This document shows positions 7,212 through 13,096 of a stretch of 13,096 bases of DNA, piece by piece (the first letter of the stretch is position 1; the number at the start of each line of letters is the position of its first letter). Under the pieces are notes generated by a model. The model did no database searches and was not told the origin of the DNA. It worked only from the letters and a program-made list of their open reading frames with translations. Source of the DNA: DTBU01 sp964568845 (GTDB lineage: Archaea > Thermoproteota > CALKCG01 > B24). Both the position numbers and the translations under genes were made by a program. The stretch is from contig CAZMSC010000040.1 in NCBI GenBank assembly GCA_964568845.1, positions 1-13,096 on the forward strand. The letters are read 5' to 3'.

Positions 7212-7682
7212 CTAATCTTCCATTTCCTCCTCGAAAATCCGTCTAAGCGTATCCTTACTTACTTGAAGCTTTTCTGAAAGGCTTTTAACCCATCTAACGT
7301 AGCTTCTGAAAATGCTTTGAAGTATTCCTGCTTTTTCCACGTCCGTTAAATCCTCTTCTTTAGCCAGAAGGAGTGCAAACCATTTTCCAACATCCGATAG
7401 CCTGTATGCTTTAACCCATACTGTTCGCCCTTCCAGCTCAACCTTATCCATAGCTTCCATTAAAATTCCAAGCTTAGTTAAAACCTTCAAATTCTCAATA
7501 ATCGTTTTATTTGAGTATGAGAGCTCCTTCACAAGGTCCTTTTGATAGATCTTGTTTGAAATTCCACGTTTAAGAGAATACCTTAAGATATCGAGAGAGG
7601 CTTTGGATCCGAAGATAGCGCTCAATACTCTATCTTTCTCTTCAGCTGGAAGAAAAATTACATAAGAGTGTAGCGAATCCAT
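7212..7682 (-). CDS. Winged helix-turn-helix transcriptional regulator
   Basis: 156 aa. Residues about 24-85 form a winged helix: FGSKASLDILRYSL (helix 1), YQKDLVKELSYSNKTIIENLKVLTKLGIL (helix-turn-helix and recognition helix) and a wing at MDKVELEGRTVWVKAYRLSDVG. The pattern is close to ArsR/MarR-like archaeal regulators. The remaining 55 residues are helical and charged (KAGILQSIFRSYVRWVKSL, then DTLRRIFEEEMED) and probably mediate dimerisation. There is no Cys-rich metal site. It lies 57 bases downstream of the URO-D-like gene on the same strand, so it may be cotranscribed and control that gene or sense its product; an ATATTAAGG about 40 bases upstream could give it a second promoter. Ligand unknown. 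Confidence 0.8.
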   Translation of the reverse strand: MDSLHSYVIFLPAEEKDRVLSAIFGSKASLDILRYSLKRGISNKIYQKDLVKELSYSNKTIIENLKVLTKLGILMEAMDKVELEGRTVWVKAYRLSDVGKWFALLLAKEEDLTDVEKAGILQSIFRSYVRWVKSLSEKLQVSKDTLRRIFEEEMED

Positions 7683-7739
7683 CCCAACTTCATTTAAATC
7701 TCTGCAGAAGCACCTTAATATTACTTTCCACTTAAACGG

Positions 7740-8858
7740 TCACTTTAAAGGATATTTACCATATCTCCTAGCTTCTTCAACCATCACGTAAATATTTTCG
7801 ACTTTAACATTGGCATGTAGTGAATTGCTCGATGCTAGGATAAACCCTCCACCTTGAGCTGCAGAGTCTATACACCTTCTAACGTCTCTTCTAACATGGT
7901 CTTCATCTCCAAACGGTAATACATACTTGCAATCGACGTTCCCGATTAGACATATTTTAGAGCCGTATTTTTCCTTCACAGCTTTCAAGTCCATCACACC
8001 GGGCTCTATCGGATGGAGGGCACTTATCCCCGTTTCGATAATATCGTCTAGTATTGGGTAGAGGTTTCCATCGGAATGTTTCAGCACGGGTATTCCGTAA
8101 TTTTCTCCAATTCTCACAATCTCCTTTAAATTGGGCAATTCATACTCTCTAAAAAGTTTAGGGCTCATCATAGGGCCTTTGCTATCCGCATAGTCGTCTG
8201 TTACGAAGATAGCGTCAACCCCGGCTTCAGCCATCAGTTTGGCAAATCCACGGCAGGCTTTTGCAACCTTCTCTATGAGCCTCCTTGCAAAATAAGGATC
8301 ACGGTATAGGTCGATTGAGATCTTATCTATCCCCCCTCTTACTTGGAAGGCCATATGCCATCCGCTGTGGCATTGAGCTATTACGGCGGTGTCTCTATCT
8401 CTAACCTTCCTCATAATTCTATAAACCATTTCAACGACGTCTGGATGGAATGGGTCTGGGGGTTCGTAGGATTCTAAGTCTTCCGGAGAGTTTACGGTTC
8501 CACCTACAAAATACGTCGTCTTAGCCTCCCTGCTAGTCTGCATAACCCTACCCCAGTGGTCAACGTATCTTTTACCGTCTAAGTACCTAGGCCTATATTC
8601 TCTCGTCGTGAGAGAGTAGTCTGATAAAGCCGGTACAGCGTCAAAACCTAGTTTTTCACAGGCATCTACAAGCGCAAGCCTATAGTTTAACGAATTCTCC
8701 CAGCTGTCGCTTCCACCAGCCATCGTTAAAACCGTACCTGAGACTTTACGTCTTAAAACGGCGTCTACAATCGGAGGATCTAAGGCGAGGTCCGTTATCG
8801 GGACTAGATCGGGTTCCTCCAACTCTAAAGCTTTAAAGAAACGTTCTCTATGATCCAT
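7740..8858 (-). CDS. Uroporphyrinogen decarboxylase-superfamily protein (URO-D/MtaA-like)
   Basis: 372 aa covering the whole URO-D barrel, from MDHRERFFKALELEEPDLVP at the N terminus to YGKYPLK. Hallmark segments are VLKHSDGN (259-265), GISALHPIEPGVMDLKAVKEK, CLIGNVDCKYVLPFG (303-317) and GGGFILASSNSLH (336-348). The superfamily contains true uroporphyrinogen decarboxylase and zinc-dependent methylcobamide:CoM methyltransferases (MtaA, MtbA, CmuA). This protein is not a typical HemE: the N-terminal arginine-rich signature is absent. The MtaA-type zinc motif HxC reads His261-Ser-Asp263 here, with Cys310 as a possible further ligand, so a metal-dependent methyl transfer or an unrelated lyase role are both open. 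No corrinoid protein or methyltransferase partner is adjacent. The start codon ATG follows a TATA box. It is probably cotranscribed with the winged-helix gene. Confidence 0.8.
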   Translation of the reverse strand: MDHRERFFKALELEEPDLVPITDLALDPPIVDAVLRRKVSGTVLTMAGGSDSWENSLNYRLALVDACEKLGFDAVPALSDYSLTTREYRPRYLDGKRYVDHWGRVMQTSREAKTTYFVGGTVNSPEDLESYEPPDPFHPDVVEMVYRIMRKVRDRDTAVIAQCHSGWHMAFQVRGGIDKISIDLYRDPYFARRLIEKVAKACRGFAKLMAEAGVDAIFVTDDYADSKGPMMSPKLFREYELPNLKEIVRIGENYGIPVLKHSDGNLYPILDDIIETGISALHPIEPGVMDLKAVKEKYGSKICLIGNVDCKYVLPFGDEDHVRRDVRRCIDSAAQGGGFILASSNSLHANVKVENIYVMVEEARRYGKYPLK

Positions 8859-8884
8859 CTTCCATCGAAGTGAAAATGGCTATA

Positions 8885-8897
8885 CTTAAATATAAAC
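8885..8897 (-). promoter_or_regulatory. TATA box of the URO-D-like gene
   Basis: On the minus strand GTTTATATTTAAG is centred about 33 bases before ATG 8858. This leaves a predicted leader of about six bases and supports the chosen start. Confidence 0.5.
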
Positions 8898-9003
8898 AGT
8901 AGATAAGGCTTTCTGCGGACTATTAGGGTTGAAGAGGCTCAGAAGAACGTTAATTAATCCATTAAAGTATCTTTAAAGACCGATGCTCTAAGCTGTATAG
9001 CTC

Positions 9004-9021
9004 CATGTAATGGCCTACATG
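9004..9021 (-). terminator. Small stem-loop past the end of the four-helix membrane protein gene
   Basis: CATGTA (9004-9009), six bases, TACATG (9016-9021) form a perfect short hairpin 14 bases beyond the stop codon of the minus-strand gene. A U-tract is not obvious, so a role in termination is only suggested by position. Confidence 0.2.
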
Positions 9022-9034
9022 ATCATATGGTAGT

Positions 9035-9418
9035 TTAGCTAGGTTTACTTTTAACCAGTCCAAGCCCATGAATCAATATGAAAATTCCAACAACTATAAA
9101 CCCAAATCCTATTAAGTATGTTGCAAGTTTCTCAAGCAGTTCTGGCGCTATAAGAGTGGCAGCTCCTCCGACTATGAATAAGACACCTATGGCAGAGGTG
9201 ACTATACCGCTTATCTTCAAAGGGACTTCTACGCTTATCTTCCTCTCTTCGATAACTATGAGGTTGTCGAAGAGGAAACCCAAGCCCATGCCGATAAACA
9301 TCGCTGAGATAAATCCCAACCCGCCTAAGCTTTCGATCAGTAGGAAACCTATACCCATACCTATGAACATGAATACTGGGAATAGAAAGTGTTTACGCTT
9401 ACTATTTTTACTATTCAC
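9035..9418 (-). CDS. Four-helix membrane protein of unknown function
   Basis: 127 aa with four hydrophobic helices at about 11-29, 33-52, 67-91 and 98-119 and a basic N terminus (SKNSKRKH), suggesting both ends inside. The first two helices carry a near-duplicate motif, MFIGMGIGFL (17-26) and MFIGMGLGFL (40-49), so the front half looks like an internal duplication. Gly-rich helix faces of this type pack tightly. A short charged loop, IEERKISVEVP, links the two halves. No enzymatic motif is present and I do not recognise a named family. The start is GTG 9418; an ATG two bases upstream is out of frame and runs into TGA. The gene is divergent from the PA14-like gene with an 85-base shared upstream region. 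Confidence 0.65.
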   Translation of the reverse strand: MNSKNSKRKHFLFPVFMFIGMGIGFLLIESLGGLGFISAMFIGMGLGFLFDNLIVIEERKISVEVPLKISGIVTSAIGVLFIVGGAATLIAPELLEKLATYLIGFGFIVVGIFILIHGLGLVKSKPS

Positions 9419-9460
9419 ATAATCGCCGATCCAACTAGACCCAAGAATTTAAAACAAAAC

Positions 9461-9469
9461 GTATAAACC
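9461..9469. promoter_or_regulatory. TATA-like box shared by the divergent pair
   Basis: GTATAAACC reads as a TATA box on the plus strand (start site near 9491, 13 bases before TTG 9504) and as GGTTTATAC on the minus strand (start site near 9439, about 20 bases before GTG 9418). A second minus-strand candidate is GTTTTAAATT at 9447-9456. Which is used cannot be told from sequence. Confidence 0.4.
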
Positions 9470-9475
9470 TTTCTG

Positions 9476-9504
9476 AAAATACTACTTTATTCGGGTAGTA
9501 TTTT
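9476..9504 (+). promoter_or_regulatory. Perfect 10-9-10 dyad upstream of the PA14-like gene
   Basis: AAAATACTAC (9476-9485), nine bases TTTATTCGG, and GTAGTATTTT (9495-9504) are a perfect inverted repeat whose right end touches the TTG start codon. It covers the predicted transcription start of the plus-strand gene. An operator that controls one or both divergent genes is the simplest reading. The geometry (nine-base spacer) equals that of the dyad at 992-1018 though the sequence differs. Confidence 0.55.
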
Positions 9505-10157
9505 TGGATAAGTTCAAGGCGCTGTTTGAAATAGGAATTGCAGTAGTGTTAGTGGGTGTTATAATAGCCGTCATCCCCTTCAGAGAAGAAGTTGTTCCAA
9601 CTGAACACCTCGTTCAAGCGTCTGACTGGGTTGTTTCATGGTATAGTATTCCCACGGCGCCTACGGATGAAGGCTTTGAAGGTTTTCTCTTAGGGTATTC
9701 TACAGCACCGTTTCTATTCAGTAAGAGTTGGCAGAGAAGTGGAATGGTTAAAGAGGAGATATTTGGAGGATTCTACGACCAAGTTGGTTTCATAGCTAGA
9801 GCCGATGTATATGTGCCCTTAGATGGATTTGTATCCTTCGAAATAGGCTCCGGTGGAGGATGCGGCTCTAGACTGTATGTAGATGGAGACTTGATAATAG
9901 ACCTGTGGATGGTGGGGAGAGCGGCGAGCGAATCTGCCATAGTAGAGCTTAAAGCCGGTAGCCATAAACTCGAATTTTGGTGGTATGTATGGTCTGGCGA
10001 ATCGCAGACATTATATGCGGTATTTGAAACAGATCAAAAAATCATGGTACTTGAGAAAAAGTCGGATCCCTTTGTAGGGTTAGGTATTATATGCGTCGGC
10101 ATCGCCTTAACAATGTTATCTAAGCTTAAGAGAGTTAATAAATCTACAAAAATTTAA
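9504..10157 (+). CDS. PA14-like domain protein anchored by a membrane helix at each end
   Basis: 217 aa. Membrane helices lie at about 8-25 and 189-206, with a basic C-terminal tail (KLKRVNKSTK) that should be cytoplasmic. The 160 residues between them would face outside. Their second half resembles a PA14-type beta sandwich, a fold often used for carbohydrate binding: a strand VGFIARADVYVPLDGFVSFEI, GSRLYVDGDLIIDLW (121-135) and VELKAGSHKLEFWWYVWSG (147-165). The LYVDG-x-LIIDLW and LKAGSHKLEFWWY cores are the usual PA14 marks. The region is Trp-rich, which fits sugar or wall binding. The TTG start is the only one that keeps the first helix intact. No catalytic site is visible. Binding function is inferred from fold; the ligand is unknown. 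Confidence 0.68.
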   Translation: MDKFKALFEIGIAVVLVGVIIAVIPFREEVVPTEHLVQASDWVVSWYSIPTAPTDEGFEGFLLGYSTAPFLFSKSWQRSGMVKEEIFGGFYDQVGFIARADVYVPLDGFVSFEIGSGGGCGSRLYVDGDLIIDLWMVGRAASESAIVELKAGSHKLEFWWYVWSGESQTLYAVFETDQKIMVLEKKSDPFVGLGIICVGIALTMLSKLKRVNKSTKI

Positions 10158-10198
10158 TTAATGCAATTCCAATATGAAAATACTTGCCATTTCTCTAT

Positions 10199-10224
10199 GC
10201 TCTCCATTGCTATTTATGGAGAGC
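10199..10224 (+). repeat. Perfect 9-8-9 inverted repeat after the PA14-like gene
   Basis: GCTCTCCAT (10199-10207), eight bases TGCTATTT, and ATGGAGAGC (10216-10224) form a perfect dyad 41 bases past the PA14-like stop. It could fold in the transcript as a 3' hairpin or act as a protein site. No T-run follows, so it is not a classic intrinsic terminator. Confidence 0.5.
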
Positions 10225-10266
10225 CATCTTGAAAGACGGTGTCTTATCGTTTAGATTTTTAGAATG

Positions 10267-10328
10267 TCATTGATGGCAACATCGCAATTCTACATCCAAA
10301 ATTTTATAGCTAAAAACACCATCAATGA
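10267..10328. repeat. Long-range perfect 10-bp inverted repeat around a TATA-like box
   Basis: TCATTGATGG (10267-10276) and CCATCAATGA (10319-10328) are exact reverse complements 42 bases apart. The interval contains ATTTTATAGC, a TATA-like box, and the right arm includes the ATG of the small Cys-motif frame. It may be a looped operator or terminal repeats of a lost small element. Confidence 0.4.
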
Positions 10329-10456
10329 AGTCAACTGTTGCAGGTGGTGTTGTCAACAAGCTGTGGGGAAAAACCTGGATTGAACGGAATTATGAGAGTT
10401 GTAGTGGCTGTAGAAGGTGTGAAATAAAGCTGAGGAAAGCGGGTATGATAAGGTAA
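10325..10456 (+). CDS. 43-aa CxxCxxC protein, possibly a remnant of a ferredoxin-like iron-sulphur protein
   Basis: An uninterrupted frame from ATG 10325 to TAA 10456. The last half reads LWGKTWIERNYES, then CSGCRRCEIKLRKAGMIR. The CSGCRRCEI segment is strikingly like the first cluster motif of 4Fe-4S dicluster proteins, in which (C)xGCRxCExxC is followed by a longer domain; here the fourth Cys is missing and the frame ends 10 residues later. Two readings are possible: a genuine tiny metal-binding protein, or the 5' remnant of a deleted gene. A TATA-like TTTATA is 17-22 bases before the ATG, a little close for a normal start. Codon pattern and motif argue against chance; a full cluster cannot form from one chain with three Cys unless another ligand is used. 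Confidence 0.4.
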   Translation: MKSTVAGGVVNKLWGKTWIERNYESCSGCRRCEIKLRKAGMIR

Positions 10457-10501
10457 CTCATATGTGACGTTAAATGGAGTAAAAAATAAGAGATTTTAAA
10501 T

Positions 10502-12673
10502 TCATGGATTATACTTTCTCTCTTCATCTATGGTGAAGACGCCGGTCAATCTAATGTCCCTTGAAGAAGCTCCAACCCTCACTTCATACTCGCCTCTTTC
10601 CAATATCCATGATCCACTGTTGAAGCTTGAAAGGTCTCTTAAATCTACTTCAACCTCCACAGTTTCCGACTCACCTGGGTTTAAAAGTTTCGTCTTATAG
10701 AATCCCTTCAATTCATGGAAGGGTTTATCTACGGCTCCCTTCGGCGCCCTTACGTAGATTTGCACAACCTCTTTTCCGCCGAATCTACCGGTATTTGTAA
10801 TTGTAAAGGAGATTTTTATAGAGTTTTCCGTCTTCACTATTCTAAGTCCTCTGTATTCGAATGTTGTGTATGAGAGTCCGAAGCCGAACTCATAGGCCGG
10901 CTCCACGTCGAAGGTGTCGTAGTACCTGTAGCCAACGTATACCCCCTCGTCGTAGACGACTCTTTGAGGGTTGTTCTTCGGCTCTCCTGGGAAATTCCAG
11001 GATGGGATGTCTGAGTAATCCTTGGGAAAAGTTGTCGGAAGCTTTCCAGAGGGATTAACTTTTCCGACAAGCAGGTCTGCTACTATTCTCCCGGTCTCTT
11101 GACCAGCCTGCCATACCAGTAGAATTCCATCTACTAGGTCCCTCCAACTGGCGACCTCTACTGGTCCACCTATGTTCAGCAGAACCACTACCTTTTTACT
11201 TTTTCCCCGGAATGTTTGAGATACCTTTTCTATGAGCCTCCGTTCGTCATCGCTGAGGTAGTAGTCCCCTTTCTCCGGCTTCCTATCGTAGCCTTCACCA
11301 GATATCCTGCTTATCACGATGACTCCGACATCGTTCTTCTCAGCAATATCTCTCAGTCTTTCCTCAGTTAAGAAGTCTTCTGGAAGTTTGGGGGCTATGG
11401 GGACTCCGAAGAATACCCTTCTAACCTTATACTCGTCCCTACTCCTCATCTCGCTAACGTAGTCTTCATAGGTTTTCGCCAATTCTTCATCGATTTTTAG
11501 ATGTCTCTCCCTTAAACCTTCAAGTATGGATATGACGTACTTTGGATGAGTGTCGCCGCTTCCAGTTCCGCCTTTAACCGTCTCTATCTGACCGACTCCA
11601 AATAAGGCGATTCTGACGTTTTCTCCAATCGGCAGTACACCGTCATTTTTAAGTAGTACAGCGCCTTCAACGCCGGCTTTATAAGCGATTTTTGCATGTC
11701 CTTCAAGGTCTGGTTTATTCGTATAGTTGTAACCTTTGAAAGACGGTGAGTTTACTAGAACCTTTAAAATGTTCCTCACATTTCTATCCAGTATATTTTC
11801 ACTCAGCCTTCCATCTTTAACGGCGTTTAAAATCTCTTCAATCTCATCCTTCCTCCTCGGGTTTATTTGATTGGCTTTCCCAGGCATTATAAGGTCGTTT
11901 CCAGCCTTCATCTGTTCAACCGGGTTGTCACCTGCATACCAGTCTGTCATTACAAATCCTTCAAAGCCCCAATCTCCTCTCAAAACCTTGGTTAAAAGCC
12001 ACTCGCTTTGAGAACAGTGTCTACCGTTAAGCTTATTGTAGGCGCTCATCACAGCCCAGGGCTTCGCCTTCTTAACCGCTATTTCAAAACCCTTGAGGTA
12101 TATTTCCCTCAAAGCCCTTTCTGAAACCACTGTGTCAACCATCATACGGTTCGTTTCCTGGTTGTTGGCGGCGAAGTGCTTCAGACAAGCACCAACCCCT
12201 TGAGATTGAACACCCTTTACGAAGGATGCTGCCATTTCACCCGTAAGCAGGGGGTCTTCCGAGTAGTATTCGAAGTTTCTCCCACAGAGTGGGTTCCTAT
12301 GGATATTCATAGCCGGCGCGAGGAGGATGTCTACGCCATATTCTCTGACTTCTTCTCCAACAGCTTTACCAACCTCTTCTAAAACCTCCCTATTCCAGGT
12401 TGAAGCGAGCATTGTTTCAATCGGGAATGCCGTGGCATGGTAGGTCTTTTCATCGCCCTCCCTCTTAGGGTTTATCCTAAGACCTGCAGGTCCATCTGCT
12501 AAAACGGCGGCTGGGACTCCAAGCCTAGGTATCTGATGGGTTTCACCAGCAGCCCCTGGAACCCGTGAATGAGGGTTTCCGAAGAAACCGGGCAGTCCCA
12601 CACCTACGACGAGTTTCACTTTCTCTTCCAAAGTCATCTGAGAGATTATACCGTCGACTTTAGATATGTTCAT
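10502..12673 (-). CDS. Glycoside hydrolase family 3 beta-glucosidase-type enzyme
   Basis: 723 aa, no signal peptide, so probably cytosolic, splitting short beta-linked oligosaccharides from the non-reducing end. Domain 1 (about 8-310) is the GH3 N-terminal barrel: ADGPAG (Asp60), CGRNFEYYSEDP (Arg132), KHFAANNQE (Lys165, His166) and the nucleophile Asp244 in GFVMTDWYAG. Domain 2 (about 335-570) is the alpha/beta sandwich with LLKNDGVLPI and the probable acid/base Glu460 in SGEGYDRKPEKGDYYL. Residues about 615-715 form the fibronectin III-like domain (EVVQIYVRAPKGAVDKPFHELKGF). Length and layout match bacterial and archaeal beta-glucosidases; xylosidase or other specificity is possible. The start has a strong ribosome-binding site, GAGGGAG, five bases upstream. 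It is a single-gene unit here. Confidence 0.93.
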   Translation of the reverse strand: MNISKVDGIISQMTLEEKVKLVVGVGLPGFFGNPHSRVPGAAGETHQIPRLGVPAAVLADGPAGLRINPKREGDEKTYHATAFPIETMLASTWNREVLEEVGKAVGEEVREYGVDILLAPAMNIHRNPLCGRNFEYYSEDPLLTGEMAASFVKGVQSQGVGACLKHFAANNQETNRMMVDTVVSERALREIYLKGFEIAVKKAKPWAVMSAYNKLNGRHCSQSEWLLTKVLRGDWGFEGFVMTDWYAGDNPVEQMKAGNDLIMPGKANQINPRRKDEIEEILNAVKDGRLSENILDRNVRNILKVLVNSPSFKGYNYTNKPDLEGHAKIAYKAGVEGAVLLKNDGVLPIGENVRIALFGVGQIETVKGGTGSGDTHPKYVISILEGLRERHLKIDEELAKTYEDYVSEMRSRDEYKVRRVFFGVPIAPKLPEDFLTEERLRDIAEKNDVGVIVISRISGEGYDRKPEKGDYYLSDDERRLIEKVSQTFRGKSKKVVVLLNIGGPVEVASWRDLVDGILLVWQAGQETGRIVADLLVGKVNPSGKLPTTFPKDYSDIPSWNFPGEPKNNPQRVVYDEGVYVGYRYYDTFDVEPAYEFGFGLSYTTFEYRGLRIVKTENSIKISFTITNTGRFGGKEVVQIYVRAPKGAVDKPFHELKGFYKTKLLNPGESETVEVEVDLRDLSSFNSGSWILERGEYEVRVGASSRDIRLTGVFTIDEERKYNP

Positions 12674-12678
12674 GTTTT

Positions 12679-12699
12679 CTCCCTCAAAGTTTTATACCC
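12679..12699 (-). promoter_or_regulatory. GH3 promoter and ribosome-binding site
   Basis: On the minus strand GGGTATAAAAC (12689-12699) is a textbook TATA box, followed by GAGGGAG (12679-12685) five bases before ATG 12673. If the TATA box is used, transcription would begin at or just inside the start codon, leaving the GAGGGAG outside the message. Either a more distant promoter supplies a leader with that site, or the mRNA is leaderless. Confidence 0.5.
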
Positions 12700-12879
12700 T
12701 CCAATAGTATTTCAATTTTTCATTTTCAAACTCGGAATACCTTCAAATCTGTTAATTTTTAGAATAACTATGGCCTTTCAATACTCATCGTTGAATAGGT
12801 GATGGAGGAAAAATCTTTAGAAAGTCAAAATACGTTTAACATCGCTAGTTACAAGCCCTAGCTTTTTCCACGTATATGA

Positions 12880-12992
12880 TGCGGGGGGTGGGATTCGAAC
12901 CCACGAAGGCCTACGCCACAGGATTTCCAATCTAGCCCTCTGCTTTTGAGATCTTAAGTCCTGCGCCTTTGTCCTGACTCGGCAACCCCCGC
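12880..12992 (-). tRNA. tRNA-Leu(UAA) with intron
   Basis: Type II tRNA. The acceptor stem GCGGGGG (12992-12986) pairs with CCCCCGC (12887-12881), with discriminator A at 12880 and no encoded CCA. The T arm reads GTGGG, TTCGAAT, CCCAC; the long variable arm GGCGTAGGCC is typical of Leu. The anticodon stem CAGGA/TCCTG encloses CTTAAG plus A38, with anticodon TAA at 12956-12954. Removing the 28-base intron leaves 85 bases, the usual length for tRNA-Leu. Confidence 0.93.
12925..12952 (-). other. 28-nt intron of tRNA-Leu(UAA) at position 37/38
   Basis: The insert starts ATCTCAAAAG and ends ATTGGAA on the minus strand, between G37 and A38, the commonest archaeal site. The boundary is ambiguous by three bases because ATC occurs at both ends. 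UUAA (33-36) can pair with UUGG near the intron 3' end, and CUC with GAG inside the intron, giving a loose bulge-helix-bulge shape rather than a strict 3-4-3 motif. Confidence 0.85.
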
Positions 12993-13014
12993 TTGTTTTA
13001 TACTTCTGTAGTTT

Positions 13015-13029
13015 CTTAAGTTTAAATTT
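13015..13029 (-). promoter_or_regulatory. Probable TATA box for tRNA-Leu
   Basis: On the minus strand AAATTTAAACTTAAG is centred about 29 bases before the tRNA 5' end at 12992 and has an A-rich stretch upstream where TFB would bind. A closer GTATAAAAC (12994-13002) is too near the gene to direct correct initiation. Confidence 0.4.
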
Positions 13030-13096
13030 TTCCTAATTTTAAACCATCACAAAATGATAAAGCTTATATATAACTTTTTTAAATCAGTTTTCTTAT

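Larger units (their letters stand above)
10158..10501. other. 344-bp intergenic region with several inverted repeats
   Basis: Gap between the PA14-like gene and the 3' end of the GH3 gene. It holds a 9-8-9 hairpin (10199-10224), a small AAGAC-GGT-GTCTT hairpin near 10232-10244, a long-range perfect 10-bp inverted repeat (10267-10276 with 10319-10328), a TATA-like TTTATA at 10303-10308 and a 43-codon frame with a Cys motif (10325-10456). The last 45 bases are AT-rich with nothing recognisable. The mix suggests gene remnants and regulatory debris. Confidence 0.5.

Noticed and set aside
7176..7224. AATGGAAG and CTTCCATT inverted repeat between nikR and the winged-helix gene
   Set aside because: The right arm is within the last codons of the winged-helix gene and the 33-base spacer is long, so it is not convincing as a shared terminator.
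7740..8858. Annotation of the URO-D-like gene as hemE
   Set aside because: The typical HemE N-terminal signature and other haem pathway genes are missing, and the motifs fit the broader methyltransferase-like branch.
9078..9422. 114-codon plus-strand frame opposite the four-helix membrane protein
   Set aside because: Its composition (Pro, Ile, Asn, Lys in low-complexity runs) is the antisense image of Gly-rich helices; the minus-strand frame has proper topology and a promoter.
10837..12802. Several open frames of 65-77 codons overlapping the GH3 gene or its upstream region
   Set aside because: They overlap a well-conserved GH3 coding sequence or AT-rich upstream DNA, show no domains, and are explained as shadows of the real gene.
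13063..13074. Strong TATA-like GCTTATATATAA near the right edge
   Set aside because: It could drive a plus-strand gene starting beyond 13096, but no start codon is visible in the window to support it.

Overview
The window looks archaeal, most likely a thermophilic lineage of the Thermoproteota/Bathyarchaeia type; the exact phylum cannot be fixed from sequence alone. Supporting signs are TATA-like boxes about 25-33 bases before several start codons with little or no leader, a type II tRNA-Leu gene with an intron at the archaeal 37/38 position and no encoded CCA, a NikR with archaeal-style promoter context, and frequent TTG/GTG starts. I see no IS element, CRISPR array, rRNA gene or replication origin.

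Layout. 1-2300: a short MscS-type mechanosensitive channel lacking the usual C-terminal cytoplasmic domain, then two membrane proteins each with its own promoter: an ICMT-like methyltransferase fold protein and a 91-aa two-helix protein. 2421-6635: a membrane-anchored GH123/DUF4091-type glycoside hydrolase, followed by a two-gene operon (PHP-domain phosphoesterase, then an Eis-like GNAT protein) whose genes overlap by four bases. 6768-7175: nikR with all four nickel ligands. 7212-8858 (minus): a uroporphyrinogen-decarboxylase-superfamily protein followed by a winged-helix regulator. 9035-10157: a divergent pair, a four-helix membrane protein (minus) and a PA14-like domain held between two membrane helices (plus). 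10158-10501: a 344-bp gap with several perfect inverted repeats and a 43-codon frame with a CxxCxxC motif that resembles the start of a ferredoxin-like protein. 10502-12673 (minus): a cytosolic GH3 beta-glucosidase. 12880-12992 (minus): intron-containing tRNA-Leu(UAA).

How they may fit together (inference): the surface GH123-like enzyme, the PA14-like surface protein and the cytosolic GH3 enzyme suggest scavenging of plant- or microbe-derived glycans, but they are separate transcription units. NikR stands alone with no nickel transporter beside it.

The strongest unexplained signal is a set of perfect 8-10 bp dyads in the intergenic regions, several lying exactly on TATA boxes or predicted start sites (992-1018, 4452-4472, 9476-9504, plus 6695-6716 and 10199-10224). 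They do not share a sequence, so they look like separate operators or hairpins rather than one repeat family.
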